DNA of 64,000 bases from Hericium rajendrae (taxonomy: Eukaryota; Basidiomycota; Agaricomycetes; Russulales; Hericiaceae). Below the pieces are notes generated by a model. The model did no database searches, was not told the origin of the DNA, and saw only the letters and a program-made list of their open reading frames with translations. Position 1 is the stretch's first letter. Each line of letters starts with the position of its first letter. This document shows positions 48,901-61,663 of the stretch, in pieces. The stretch spans positions 2,418,001 through 2,482,000 of the forward strand of contig CM065882.1 in the NCBI GenBank assembly GCA_033439255.1, in the 5' to 3' direction. The translations under genes were made by a program, and so were the position numbers.

Positions 48901-51900
48901 GGCGAACGCCTGAAGGTGTCACGTATGTCGATGGTAAGCATCCAACCATAGTGGGCACTTTCGTTCATCAGATTCACTCGCCCAAGTACTATCCAAGAAG
49001 GCTCAGGCTGCGCCTACGAAGGGTAAAGATGCAGACATCGCCAAATGGGAGGCGGAGGTCCGGAAGACACTCGCGGGGAAGAAGAACGGCGCTGCTCCGA
49101 CTTTGTCGAAGCAGGACCAAGCTCTTGTGAAAGCTCAGCTCGACAAGGAAGCTCAAGTGCGCAAGCGTGTCACCAATATCAAGGCCAGGCTGTCCCGAGC
49201 ACTTCAGATCATCCGTCATCTAGTGTCAGGGAAAATAGATGGCTTCCGATTGCACGTCTCCGATGTCGCCCAGCTTTTGCTTAGCGGAGGTATTCTGGAT
49301 AAAGGCTCCATTCTTGTGGGCCGAGATGCATTTGAGACTTACATAGTGCGTTGTTTCTTTGCTCCGATGACATTGTACCTAATACCTCGAAGGCACTGTC
49401 GCAACTATGCTCCGATCGACTCGATACCTTTGGACGGTGGATTGGCATTGCTACATTACGCAGTCTGGAGGTCGCTAGTGTGCCGGAAGAATTCCAGGTA
49501 GAGCCTATCAATCGTGAGTGACACGTTCCTAAATTGTATCACGGTCCGCTCTGATCGATGTTATTCTAGAACTCATTTTGCGCGTTCTACATAGACTGCG
49601 TTCGCTATCCGAACAAACACCGCTTGACGCGGCAACATTCTCCTATGCCTTCCCCTTGCTGCATCAGGTTCTGCTGAAGGGGTCTATTGGGTTAGGTGAG
49701 GATGATGATCCGCTAGAGCAGATTGCATTGTCGCTGGACATTATTAAGTTCCATTGCGGTGAACGTAAGTGCCATCTCGACACCGTTTCTAAGTAGTTTA
49801 TGCTCACATACAAATTTCTCCTCTCAGTAAGCGACCGGACATTCCCTCGGATACAGATCATGGAAGCTGTTCTTCACTCCATGAGCCATCAGTTAAAGCT
49901 CAGCAAGGATGCATCATCTGCCTTAATTGACCTGGGAGAAGCGATATCTCCCAACGCGACAGGTGACGAGACAAACATCCTGCTTAGAGGCGCCCTCTTC
50001 CAGGAAGCACATGTCCGTACCGCATGCTTGCAGACGCTCCAGGTACATATGCCGCATAACTCTGTTTATCATCCTTCTCACAGATCTTGTAGCCCTTCGA
50101 TCTTACTGATCTTGACTGGTCACCTGAAATTTTGATTGCTGCCCACGATACCGATGAGCAGAACGCCAGATTGGCAAGACATCTATGGGAGGACAACGGA
50201 TTCGATGTTCCTGAGACATATCTACCGGACTTGTTGAAATTCTTAGGTATATTTGCTTTCCCATAATAAGGTGAGATGGTGCTGATAGTACCACATAGAC
50301 CACGATAACGCATATGTGCGAACTAGCGCTTCTTCTGCCTTTACTGAAGCCGTAGAGCATTGGCTTGCTTCGATTACTGCAGTGCTCCAGGCCCTGCAGG
50401 ACCTATATCGAGAGAAGGTGCGTTTGGTTTCCTCTCGTCTACGGTCGGGGTCTGACTTGGGCAAAGGCCAAAATGCTCGCACCAGAATTCGACCAATATG
50501 TCAGTGACTGCCATCACCTGATTTTCTCGCTGTTCTTACGCCATTACAGGGTATGCTCATCGAGCAGAGTCTTGAACGCACGGACCCATGGCAATGTCGT
50601 CTCGCTGTTTCACGGTCTCTTGAATTGCTCGCTCCTCATTTTGTCGTACTCGACGTGGTCCCATTCTTCGAATTTCTCATCAAAGATGAAGCCCTCGGCG
50701 ATCGCAGCTCGGATGTCCGCAGAGGTATGCTCGATGCTGGTACTGCTGTGATCGATATCCACGGATCAAGTGCTTTGGCGGAACTCATTGAGATGTTTGA
50801 GAACCATTTGGCGGCTTCCACCACACCTCCGAAACAGCCGACTATATCCAGGAGGCTGTTGTCATCTTATTCGGCCGGGTAGCTCGTCATCTGGACCCAG
50901 CTGACCCTCGTCTCCCAACCATCACCGCCAGGCTTGTAGAAGCGTTGAAGACGCCTTCAGAACAGGTGCAGTCTGCGGTTTCTGATTGCCTCGCTCCCCT
51001 TGTCCGGATCACTAGATCTTCTGTGCCGAAACTCATGGATCAACTCATGGATGAGTTGTACAACGCACCAAAGTATGCCGCTCGCCGAGGCGCTGCTTAC
51101 GGTCTCGCTGGGATGATCAAAGGTATTGGCACATCCGGCATAAAGGAGTTTGACATCATGGGTACACTGCGGTCTGCCACTGAAGACAAGAAGAGATATG
51201 AACCTCGTCAAGGCGCTATGTTTGCTTTGGAAACATTCTGCACTACGCTCGGGCGACTGTTTGAACCCTACGCCATCCACGCCCTGCCCCTTCTTCTGGC
51301 CTCCTTTGGGGATTCTACACCAGACGTGCGAGAAGCGGCGACCGACGCTGCCAAAATTATCATGGGCAACATGTCAGGGTATGGTGTCAAGCTGATCTTG
51401 CCGTCTCTTCTGTCTGGTCTTGACGAGAAGCAATGGCGTACCAAGAAGGGTTCCATCGAGCTGTTGGGTATGATGGCCTACTGTGCCCCCCGTCAACTCT
51501 CTCAATCGCTTCCAATCATCATTCCTCGTTTGACTGGAGTGCTTACGGACTCTCATGCCAAGTTCGTGCAGCTGCAAACAAGAGTTTGAAGCAGTTTGGC
51601 GAAGTCATCAGCAACCCAGAAGTGCAAGCGCTAGTGCCCACCTTCTTGAAAGCAATGGCCGATCCAGCGAAGACCCCAAATGCTTTATCAGCGTTGTTGA
51701 AGACGTCTTTCGTCCATTATATCGACCACTCGTCGCTGGCGTTGGTAAGTTGATCAGCCTTGTCCAAAGTGAATATGCTGACTTCTTTTCGATAAGGTCA
51801 TTCCCATTGTCGAGAGGGGCCTTCGCGAGCGGAGCGCAGACATCAAGCGAAAAGCTACACAAATTGTGGGCAATCTAGCTTCTTTGACCGACTCTAAAGA

Positions 51901-54900
51901 CTTCGTGCCATACCTTTCCACCCTCGTGCCAATGGTGCATGTTGTCTTAGTTGATCCTGTTCCCGAAGCTCGCGCAACAGCGGCCAAAGCCTTTGGGACG
52001 TTGGTCGAACGACTCGGCGAAGTTAACTTCCCCGATCTTGTGCCGAGCCTTATCAGGACTTTGAAGACCGACACTTCTGGTGTCGATCGTCAAGGTGCCG
52101 CGCAAGGTCTCAGTGAAGTGCTTTCTGGCCTCGGTATGGAACGCTTGGAGGGTCTTCTGCCCGATATCATCGCCAATGCCCAATCGCCTCGCAGTACGGT
52201 CAGGGAAGGTTTTATGTCGCTACTTGTCTTCCTTCCTTCAACATTCGGTACACGTTTCCAACCTCATCTTCCCAAGATCATAGCTCCCATTCTCGGGGGA
52301 TTATCGGACACCGAAGAATATGTCCGCGACGCTGCTATGCGCGCCGGGCGGATGATTGTCACCAACTACTCTACGAAAGCCATCGATCTCCTTCTGCCAG
52401 AACTGGAGCGTGGAATGTTCGACCCAGGCTGGCGTATTAGGGTTTGTCCAATGTGCTCTTGCTATGTTGATTTACTGACCGTGTGTGTTAGCAATCTTCC
52501 ATCACCTTGGTGGGCGAGCTGCTGTTCAAGGTTTCTGGTATCAGCGGTAAAGCCGAAATCGAGGAGGAAGTCGAGGGAGCAGAGGCTATCGTGGCTGAGA
52601 CGTCGAGGAAGGCCCTTGCTGAAGTACTCGGTGCAGAGCGTAGGGATCGTATTCTGTCCGCGCTCTACCTTGCTCGTCAAGACACCATCCACTCTGTGCG
52701 GACATCGTCGATCCACATCTGGAAGGCCCTCGTCCACAACACACCGAGAACTGGTATGTTATGTCCATCGTTTTGGTGCTATCAGGCTGAAGGAAAATTG
52801 TCCTTAGTCAGGGAGATTCTGCCTGAGCTCATCAGCCAGATCATGCTTCTCTTGTCCGCTCCCGAGATCGAACAGCAGGAGGTGAGTCTGACACCCTCGA
52901 TGACCAGAATGCACACTGAGCACAACATAGACTGCGTCCCGTACAACTGTAGAGCTATGTCGCAAGTTTGGTGAGAGAATCGTGGGCGACATTGTCTCCA
53001 TTCTTCGCACGAAGACCACATCTACCGATGCTCGAACCCGCGAAGGAGTCTGCCTTGTACTCTGCGAAGTCATGTGCGTAACGATCTTTTGATCTGATCT
53101 ATCCTTATCTCATCTTCCGACTACAGTGCGAACTCCACCGAGGCTCAGCAGGAAGGTAACGAAGATGAAATCATTTCTATGGTTAGAGCATCTCTCGTGG
53201 ACGACGAGAGCAATGTCCGTGCCGCTGCGGCCAAAGCATTCGATATGCTTCAAGAGCATCTCGGAGCGAAGGCCATTGATCAAACTATCCCGACTCTCCT
53301 GGAGGCTCTGCGCCAGCCAGGCCAGAGTTCTGGTACTGCCTTGCAGGCCTTGAAAGAAGTGATGAATGTGCGTTCACATTCTCCCAGCTTAAGTCCGTGC
53401 TAACGAGTCCACCAGGTGCGAGCCACGACTGTGTTCCCTGTTCTCATCCCCACTTTGATTGCTGCACCGATGTCTGTCTTCAATGCAAAAGCACTGGCTT
53501 CTCTCGTCACTGTGGCGGGTAATGCCCTTAGCAAGCGGCTCACAGTCATCCTCGGCGCACTTGTCAAAGTCGCCGAGTCATTCGACAGAGAGCCTAACGA
53601 GGAGCTCCAAGAGGCTGTCGATGACGCCATCAGGGCACTTCTCAGTTCCATTGAGGACGCTGAGGGCTTAAACACCCTGATGCTACTCCTTTTTGGCTGG
53701 TACGTCACCCGGTACATTTTGAAGGATACAGCTCAATGAGTCTCTTACTAGGGTCAAGGATGATAGTCCTAGACGCCGTGTGAGCGCCTCAAATTACTTT
53801 GCAGTGTTCTGTGAAGTGTCGGAGCTCGATTCATCACTTTATCGTGTTGACTGGATCAGGCAACTTGTCCCGTCTCTCGACGATCGCGACGTTGCTGTTC
53901 ATACCGCAGCCTGGCACGCTCTTGATGTCTTCATCAGATCCATCCCGAAGGATGAACTCGAACCCTTGGTGGTTCCTCTTCGTCGTACTATCGAAGATAT
54001 TGGAGGACCTGGACTCAAGGTTCCTGGATTCAGTCTGCCAAAGGGTGTTTCGCCCTTCGTTCCGATCATCATCGCTGGTCTGACAACAGGAAGTAATGAG
54101 CAGCGAGAACAAGCAGCTTACGTCATCGGCGACCTTGTGGAGCGCACGGAGGAGACTGCCATTAAACCCTTCGTTGTTCCGTTCACAGGTCCCCTCATCC
54201 GAGTGGCTACACAAGCCACGACATATCCTCCGGCTGTCAAGACGGCAATTCTCAGTGCTCTCACAACGATGCTCGAACGCATTCCAGCTTTCGTTAAACC
54301 GTTCTTCCCCCAACTGCAACGCACGTTTGTGAAGAGCGCAAGCGATCCAGCGAGTATCGTTGTCCGGACAAGGGCTGCTCAGGCTTTGGGCGTGCTGATG
54401 AAGAATCAGCCTCGCGTGGATCCTGTTATTACGGAATTGATCGCCGGTGCGCGGTCTAGCGACGATGGCATTGCTGCAAGCTTGGTTCTTGCTCTGTCAA
54501 ACGCCGTCAGAAGCGGCGGCGCAAATGCCGGCGAGAAAGCTAGGGAGGCTTGCCTAGAACTTGTCTCGGATGCCTTCAAGGAGAGTCATGATGGTATGTT
54601 CATACTGCAGCGTGCAATCCCTCTCGACTCTCGATAACCGTAATGTTCCAGAATACTACTTACAGTCTATTGCTGCTCTGTTCGCTTCACTCTCATCGTT
54701 CGAACAACTTGTGCAACCAATTATCCAGTGAGTATTCATATGCATGTTCATTTGCATTGGCTCACCTTAGAGATCAGAAATTACCTGACCGGAGGCACAC
54801 CACCAAGTGTTCTCGCCTCGCACTGCATTCTTGCTATACTTTCTCCGGATGCTGACGAAAGCACAGTCCCAACGGAAGTGCCATCCGTGTTCCAGCCCTT

Positions 54901-55024
54901 CATCCGCAATATCACCCAAAAGATTCAGGAAAGCATCGGCACGGAGAAGCCAAATATTGCTCGGCCTGCACGAGAGGCAAAAGAGATCCTCAAAAAGATG
55001 GATGAGTCGTTGGTAGGATCATAA
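45941..55024 (+). CDS. GCN1: Translational activator GCN1
   Basis: GCN1 is a giant HEAT-repeat, eEF3-related protein that binds stalled or colliding ribosomes and activates the eIF2alpha kinase GCN2. About 25 introns give roughly 2550 residues. The N terminus reads [38 protein letters not shown] and [20 protein letters not shown]. The eEF3-like region includes [40 protein letters not shown] and [15 protein letters not shown]. Family-typical blocks [38 protein letters not shown] and [11 protein letters not shown] lead to the end [10 protein letters not shown] (TAA 55022-55024). Two introns use GC donors (46633, 47133). Three single bases are missing, near 50840, 51560 and 54730, each restoring a conserved block. 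The start is uncertain: ATG 45941 is used, but an upstream exon is possible. Confidence 0.93.
46633..46684 (+). other. GC-AG intron in GCN1
   Basis: Donor GCAAGT at 46633, acceptor TACAG ending at 46684, 52 nt. It joins RRALRS to APEHIRDVI, a conserved GCN1 block. Confidence 0.75.
47133..47187 (+). other. Second GC-AG intron in GCN1
   Basis: Donor GCAAGT at 47133, acceptor CCATAG ending at 47187, 55 nt. It joins SPEYALH to [10 protein letters not shown] in frame. Confidence 0.78.
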
Positions 55025-55444
55025 TGTTATGCTAAGCAGCAAATGTAGATAGACAGCGTCACTTTCAACTTACCATTGAGATGTTATATCAGAAATAAGA
55101 CTACACCCTATCTGCACTGGAGTGAATGGCACCAATTAATGTCATTGCAAAAGAACAACTTTTGCGATGCACTCGCCTGCGAGTGGCGTGTCCCTTGCCT
55201 TCCTGCCATTTGGCGCCCCGAGGCCCGGCTGGCTGGCTCCCCGGAGACATCCGCGATCAATATTACACAGCCTCAATCCAGGCTTCGACTCCTCATCGAC
55301 GTGACACCACGCACCGTTGCCGAACCATCTTCTCAACTTCTCTCTAAAGCTATCGACTGAGCTACCATTGCCAACAGGTGAACGGTCAATCGGTCATGTT
55401 CGGTTGGGCCGAGGCTCATTGGACCTGGTTAGTCTTCAGGAGTG
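55025..55444. other. Intergenic, promoter of GGPP synthase
   Basis: GC-rich near 55190-55250; no gene supported. Confidence 0.4.
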
Positions 55445-56991
55445 ATGCCAGCGGATTACGACCATTTGCTTTCATTCCTCGCGGATTCCTCTGCATCGTC
55501 CGGCAAGGATGAATCTGTGAGCCACACTCGTACACGCAGAGGTTCCTGAACCGACTGAATCGCTGATGGCTAGACCCTGCTGGAACCCTTCACCTACCTC
55601 TCGGCTATCCCAGGCAAAGAGATCAGAGGTGAAATGATAGCTGCTTTCAATTCGTGGCTCAATGTTCCTGAGGACAAACTTATACTCATCGCGCGAGTCG
55701 TGAGGATGCTTCATAATGCCAGTCTTCTGTACGTGCTATAATGCTTTCGCTGGAATATGTGGAAATGAATGGTCTATAGGATTGACGATATTGAAGATGA
55801 CTCGCAATTGCGTAGAGGTCAACCAGGTAAGCATTGACCATTGTAAAGGAACGAATAACATCGAACTCGACGCAACCCTAGCTCCGCAGCCCTCTGATGC
55901 CATGTTTCTCCACAGTTGCGCACAAGATCTACGGCATTCCACAGACAATCAATACTGCGAATTATGTCTATTTCCTCGTGTATCAAGAATTGTTTGCCCT
56001 CCGAGGCGAGGCTGCTGCAGAGGCCAATGTATGTATTTCTCACACACGGTTTACGCCATGACAAATATCTCCATTTGAAATCAGACAGGTGCGGCAGCGT
56101 CACAAGCAGAGGGAACTTCCAGGCTGTACTCTGCTTCTGAACTCGACCGAATCGTTAACGGTACGTAGATATCTCTTTCTCTTCATGTGAATCGTTTGGA
56201 ACTCATTATTATGTGCTTTAGATGAACTATTGAACCTCCACCGGGGCCAAGGTCTCGAGTTGATTTGGCGAGACTCTCTCAGATGCCCTACGGAAGAGGA
56301 ATATATTGCTATGGTAAATAACAGTTGAGTCCGCCCAAGATTCTGCCAGAGACCAAGTATTGACAATGCAAGGAAGAAACTGGCGGTTTATTCAGAGTAG
56401 CTATCAAGCTCATGATGGCATGCGCAACTACGAACATCGCTACGTGAGATGTGCTCTTCAAGATAGATCGTTAAGCGTCTGACCCACGTCACAGCGACTA
56501 CGTCCCATTGGTCAACTTGATCAGCGTTCACTTTCAGATCCGCGACGACTACATGAACCTTCAAAGTGACCAGGTACGTTATTTGCATTATGCTTGAGTT
56601 CTTACCTTACGCGTGCTTCAGTATGCGACGAACAAAGGATTCGCCGAAGACCTTACGGAGGGCAAGTTTTCATTTCCAATAGTACATGCTGTTCGTGCAG
56701 ACACTTCCAATCGACAAGTGTTGAGTACGCAGACGCTGACTTAAGAATACGTCTATTTTGCTGACGCTGATCTCTGTAGATGTCCTGCAGAAACGACCGA
56801 CCACCCCGACGTTGAAGACACACACAATATCATACCTCAGGACGCAAACAAAGTCGTTTGAATACACCCAAGGCGTTCTGCGCAAGTTGGAGAGGCAGAT
56901 CCGCGAAGAAATCCAGAGGCTTGGAGGCAATCCCCACCTACAGACTATCGTCGATACTCTGCGCGTACCTGATTCGGGAGACAATCAATGA
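55445..56991 (+). CDS. Geranylgeranyl diphosphate synthase
   Basis: This trans-prenyltransferase makes C20 geranylgeranyl diphosphate for protein prenylation, carotenoids and diterpenes (yeast BTS1, Neurospora al-3 type). ATG at 55445, [14 protein letters not shown], then [19 protein letters not shown]. The first Asp-rich motif is in [17 protein letters not shown]; next [38 protein letters not shown], then [17 protein letters not shown]. The second Asp-rich motif is FQIRDDYMN, and [18 protein letters not shown] follows; stop TGA at 56989-56991. The second motif is DDYMN rather than DDxxD, as in fungal GGPP synthases. Near 56092 one added G at an exon start reads [20 protein letters not shown]. 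About nine short introns are supported by conserved joins. I see no terpene cyclase beside it, so a housekeeping role is likely. Confidence 0.92.
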
Positions 56992-57262
56992 AGGGTCTGA
57001 AATGGTCAATATAGTATATCTGCATCTTGGTTCTTTCATTGGCATCAGTGTTGGAAGCAATGGGTTGCTCTTATAGCCACCGTTCAAGTGACGGAGACCT
57101 TTGCTGGAATTTATCTGCTCTTCTATGTTCCTATATAATATTATGGAGTGTAGCACTCGCATCCGTCACTGTCAGATTTAGAGATCAGGAGTCTTGCAAA
57201 CCTCCGTTCATTGTTCTGGAATTTTAAAAACGATTTGAAAACCAGACATCTTCATAAACCTG

Positions 57263-58639
57263 TTACTTCCTGCCGCTTTTCATTATCTTTGCTTTCTCCT
57301 CTGCCGCCGCTCTTGCCGCTTCTTCCTTCATCTTCGCGTGTAGCTCTGCCTTCATTTTCGCTTCCATCTCCGCCTTCATCTTTGCCTCTACCTCCCTAAT
57401 TTTCGGCTCCACCTCTGCCTTGATCCTTGCCCCCATCTCTGCTCTCATTTTTGCCTCTATCTCGGCCTTCGCCCTCGTTTCTTCCTCGGCCTTCCTCATT
57501 GCATCCGCCTGTGCAGCCTTCTCCTTCTTTTTCAAAGACTTTCTTTGCTGTTCTGCTTTTTCATGTGCTCGTGTCCGCGCCCACGCATCCATGTCTGCTT
57601 TTGCCTTAGTGTCTGCTTCCGCTCTGGCACTCTCGCTCACGTCCAGTTCGATCTTAGCCAAGATAGAGCTAACGTCACTCGCATACCAAGGGTCCACCAA
57701 AGCGAGACACCGTTCCACCGCCAGCGAGATGTGCTTCTCCGGGAGATAATGGAAGTTACACATACGCATCCCCTCGCGAAGACTAGCCACGAGAATGGTG
57801 TCATCGATGAGCAGCCGGTGGCCCTCTTCTCGCGACAATGCGTTGGGCCTCAAGCACAATGCGACGAACCCTGGGACAAGCCAGAGATCTATGCCATAGG
57901 TACGTCCCAAGGAGACCTTGTCAACAGCGGAAGCGATCGGCTTCAGGTGTGCGATGGCCAACTTCCGAATGGAAGAGAACGACCAAAGACTGGCCAAACG
58001 AAGAATCGACGTCCATTCCTTGACAGTTTCTACTTCACACCTATTGAAATCTCTGCGATGGACAAAACCGATCATTGTTAAGTTGTCAGATAACGACGAA
58101 CGACGAAAGTCGGACGTACGCGGGATATAGAATGGCTAAGAAAGCATTGAATTCAGCACTGTTGACATCATCCAGAATGAACGGCTTCAGCAGGGATTTT
58201 GTGGGTTCGCCTTCATTTGAATCCAAGCGGTTCTTCACCAGACTGGCAAAGTGAGGCGAGTCGCGGCACAAGAAGTACTGATGAACACGGTAGAGAATGT
58301 CATCGACCTTCATGACGGAGGGTTAGGTTTGACGGCAAAAGATTGGATACAAGCACTTACAAGGAACGTAATGTTACCATCATCGAAGTAGAATCGATCG
58401 TGTTTCTTGTACAGGGAGTTCTTCGCCGCCCAATCTTCCCAGTACGCAGCTGCTCCTCTGATAGTTGGTCCGTCTGGCTTCTTTCCCTCGAATGGACTGC
58501 TGGGCAGAGTTGCGGAAGACCTCGTCTCAGACTCGGCGCTAGATGTTCTTACAGCCGCCGGAGACTCGAGAGGGCCATGCATATCCGCGAGATCCATGAA
58601 ATCCTCGGTGTCAGTGAGAGAAAAACTGGGAGAAGACAT
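57263..58639 (-). CDS. BTB/POZ-domain protein, paralogue 3, with charged coiled-coil tail
   Basis: Intact third member of the family, about 410 residues. ATG at 58639 starts MSSPSFSLTDTEDFMDLADM, close to paralogue 1 (MSSSDFSQTGTEEFDDLADS). The shared block KKHDRFYFDDGNITFL is followed across an intron by VDDILYRVHQYFLCRDSPHF and FILDDVNSAEFNAFLAILYP, then, after a second intron, DFNRCEVETVKEWTSILRLA and SSIRKLAIAHLKPIASAVDK. LVPGFVALCLRPNALSREEG and HISLAVERCLALVDP precede a tail of about 130 residues that is almost only Ala, Glu, Lys, Met and Arg in helical repeats (KAEMEAKMKAEL), a likely long coiled coil. No frame error. Partners unknown. Confidence 0.88.
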
Positions 58640-59230
58640 TTTATGCTATCTAAAAGACGAGTCAATGAGATAAGTCTCCAAGCGACAAGACGAAAAGGCG
58701 AACTTGGTGATGTCGACGATACTCAATGAAAAGGGTGATAGAGGGAGGAAAGTCCACGGGCGATGTACGAAGTTCAACTTGGGATGCGCACCTGACCGTG
58801 TCCAGATTTCGTGCATATCACAGCTTCTGTGAAATATCATTCATGGAATAATGCGAGCGCCGAGGAGCGAAGATGATAAGGCCTCGTGCGGAACGGCATG
58901 TAAAAGCGTCGTAAGACAAGCGAAGCTCAGCACTGCCTACGCACCTTTTCGGTACCGTTATAACCACTTGGGTATTGCATGGGTTACACCCTGCAGATGA
59001 AAGATAATCGCATTACAGAGTGTCGGGGATGGTGTAGTGGCGTAGAGACTGCAACAATAATAATCTAAATAAATACCATAGCATGCTGTTTTCCAAACTC
59101 TCCATAGAGTACATAGAGCCATGCACGACCCGTGTGTAATGCGTTCCCTTGCTTTACACCTCTCGCTTGATCAACGCCCGTGTGTAATGCATTCCCTTGC
59201 TTTACACCTCATGTCCAGAACAGTCATGTT
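58640..59230. other. Intergenic with a duplicated 34-bp sequence
   Basis: No gene; see the repeat at 59129-59210. Confidence 0.4.
59129..59210. repeat. Two direct copies of a 34-bp unit, one mismatch
   Basis: The unit at 59129-59162 recurs at 59177-59210 with a single G/A difference (CCCGTGTGTAATGC start, TTTACACCTC end). A 14-bp spacer separates the copies. It lies just downstream of the gene ending at 59231. Confidence 0.85.
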
Positions 59231-60544
59231 CTACGTCGTCTTGCCACCTAGGTGGAAGAGTCGATATTTCTGATTCAAGCTCCTTGCTCTGCGAGGCAGT
59301 GTAACAGATTCTGAGAAGAAATCGCGCGACCGTGCAGGGGAAGGCGGAAGGTCCAGAGAGTGGGCGTGCGCGAAGCGCTTGCGCGCCTCGTCCAGAGTAA
59401 TTAGGGGTGCGATCATGACAGGCGGATGAGGGTTTCGCGGCGTGGATGGTGTGGATGGCTGAGATTGAGAAGAGTCAGAAGGATTCGATGATATACTGGG
59501 AAAGGACGCACTGGCTTGGGGTTGGGCGCCATCCATTCGAAGTCTTCGGCATTGGCGAACACGTCTAAAGGGAGACGAGGAAGGGGTTTATCCAACCCAG
59601 AATGCGACGTTGCGTTTCTCATGACGCCTGCATTTTCCTCCGACGAGAGCTCGTCATCACCGTCCTCCTCTGGCACCAAGCTAAGCTTCCTCGGAGTGAA
59701 TCCCTTCTGTTCAGTAACCGCCAGCTTCCCCATAACCCTACCCACTACCCGCGTGCGCAAGACTGCCGCACACTCTGCCTCCAGTCCAGATAACAATTCG
59801 TCCTCGAATGCAAGCCACGGATCATCGATTAATGCATCGTCGGAATTGAGGGCCTCGGCATCAAAGGGTCTGCGTCCACATCCATGGGGAATGTCCGATG
59901 TAGGTCAATGATGAAGCGAGAGAGTGCCGAAACTGCCGTCAGGTCGAGAGTCGAACTGTTTGCGCTTTCATCTGAGGAGCTGACGTATGGGAGTGACAAC
60001 GTCGCTGAAGAGGGTGTTGACAAAGGGCTGCCGTAGAATCCTGAGCGATGGGATTGGATACGGCTTCGGCGTTCAGAGTGAGACTTCATTTCCGCGCGCC
60101 AGATTTCTTTGTCATCTTCGCTTTCGTCAAAACCCACATTTGACCGTGGTGGCACTTCGTAAATAGACGAGTTCGTGAGCGATTGAGAAAGTTGTGTGGG
60201 CGGCTGGACGAAATGGTCAGAGGTAAGAAAGTATAGCAATTGAGCAGAATACAAACCTTGAAGGTAGGACCATCAGCAGCGCCCTTCAATGGACTCCCTG
60301 TCTCATCTTCCGAGAGAGCAGGGAGGTGCCCAGACGAATCCAATTCATGGGCGAGACTGGTGAGACGATGAAGCCCAAGATCAGGCTCATCTTCGAAATG
60401 GAAGTCGATCCAGGAGCCAGGGCGACTGACGGTCCGAGGAAGGGAACAGGCGGAACTCGGACGATCGGAAGATGGGGAAGGCGCAAGGAAGGCGTTGTCA
60501 ACAGAGAAAAGATGGTCGACAGTGAGGGAGAACGGCGCAGGCAT
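59231..60544 (-). CDS. Uncharacterised fungal protein
   Basis: Not recognised. ATG at 60544 gives MPAPFSLTVDHLFSVDNAFL, then WIDFHFEDEPDLGLHRLTSL; after an intron come DESEDDKEIWRAEMKSHSER and TAVSALSRFIIDLHRTFPMD. The centre is acidic with DDPWLAFEDELLSGLEAECA, then a conserved-looking VVGRVMGKLAVTEQKGFTPR. A second intron of 53 nt with donor GTGCGT (about 59458-59510) joins PKP to PSTPSTPRNPHPPV. The end reads TLDEARKRFAHAHSLDLPPS and LNQKYRLFHLGGKTT. One added T near 59866 in a TTT run restores DADPFDAEALNSDDALID. Overall acidic and Ser/Pro-rich, no membrane segment or signal peptide. Likely soluble, possibly nuclear; function unknown. Confidence 0.65.
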
Positions 60545-61144
60545 TCTGCACGTACACCCTATAAAGGATGAAAGGAAGGGATATCAAGAACGCAATGCGA
60601 GCGAGCTCGAGGCCGCCGCAGCGGAGGGTCTCACTGGATGCAGACGAGGACCGAAAACGAGAGATAGGTTGAGCCGAAGGTCTACTCCAGATTATCAACG
60701 CTTTGCAACAATGCCACTCGGCTACGGTAGGTGACCGGGACGTCACTGCCGCTCATCACCAGTGGCATGTCTATTGTTCTCGGAGAAGCTTTGACTATGA
60801 AAACACATACTTCACGACAATCGTACACCACGTTCGCTGAACATAAATGACGTGGCACTCCAACAAGGGGGCGATCGAGTGGATCCCATTGTTGCCTGAA
60901 TGACGTGGGAGGAATAAGCACTGAACGATTGGATAACTGGTCAATGACGCGCGACACGCTATGCAGGCGAGGACAACCCTCACCGAACAATGCAGACTGC
61001 AGGCCCCATGGCATGAGGCCTGGAGCGAAAGTGGTCTTCAGGCTTTCCGACGCAAATGCTCAACTCTGCCGAGGAATATCTCGCTAGATGTTTCTGCCAT
61101 CTTGATCGTCTCCTCCAGTGCACCCCACGCCTGCGAATCGAACT
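60545..61144. other. Intergenic
   Basis: A minus-strand open frame (60682-61014) has no motif and lies between two well-formed genes; treated as chance. Confidence 0.4.
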
Positions 61145-61663
61145 TCAGTGCGTCTCTGGCCTTTCGCTCACGTATTCCGCTTTCGTGGATCTAGGCTCCG
61201 AAGATTTCTTATATTTCTCCGGAGAAGGGTCCCATCTCTCGCGCGGTTTGAAGACGGTGTGTTTGACCCATTCGTGGTAGCCGAAGTGTAAAAATGACAG
61301 ATTACGCGTTAACTTGTGAGGCAGACCGCGACTCTGTGCCGACGTGAGCAGCAAGGAAAGCGTGTTGTTAACTATGTAGGTGCGAGCAAACGCGTCAATT
61401 ATTCGTTACAGCACAATTTCAGAACTTCTCGTACGATTCTGGTCCCACTGCTCCATCCAGGCTTCGCACCGTCTGCGCTCGGCGGGTACGAGAGACATGT
61501 CGCTCATCCTACGTAAGACCTTCGCAGCTTCCCGGAAAGTAGGTCTCCACAATGTCCGCAACTGCCGTTTCGCGACACGATGATGCAGGACTGATGCGGA
61601 TACCGCTCGCAGGAAGAGTCGATATGCACTCGTGAAAGCAGGTGGAAGTGATTTCGGCGACAT
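61145..61663 (-). CDS. Small LYR-like, probably mitochondrial protein
   Basis: Two exons (61663-61426, 61371-61145) give 154 residues with no frame error. The N terminus, SAYRLFLRAVSASVLHHRVA followed by LRTLWRPTFREAA, resembles the LYR/complex-1 type helical start (a Tyr-Arg within a basic helix). Then come SLLLTSAQSRGLPHKLTRNL and SFLHFGYHEWVKHTVFKPRE with RWDPSPEKYKK at the end. Fungal proteins of this size and pattern (DUF1763-like) are usually mitochondrial. The assignment rests on shape only and is tentative. The intron is 54 nt with donor GTTCTG and acceptor CATAG. Confidence 0.55.

Noticed and set aside
55126-55347. 73-codon frame upstream of GGPP synthase
   Set aside because: Low-complexity, antisense frame equally open, lies in the promoter.
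59413-59536. Frameshift in the uncharacterised gene near 59500
   Set aside because: A 53-nt intron with donor GTGCGT and acceptor CTCAG explains the frame change without an error.
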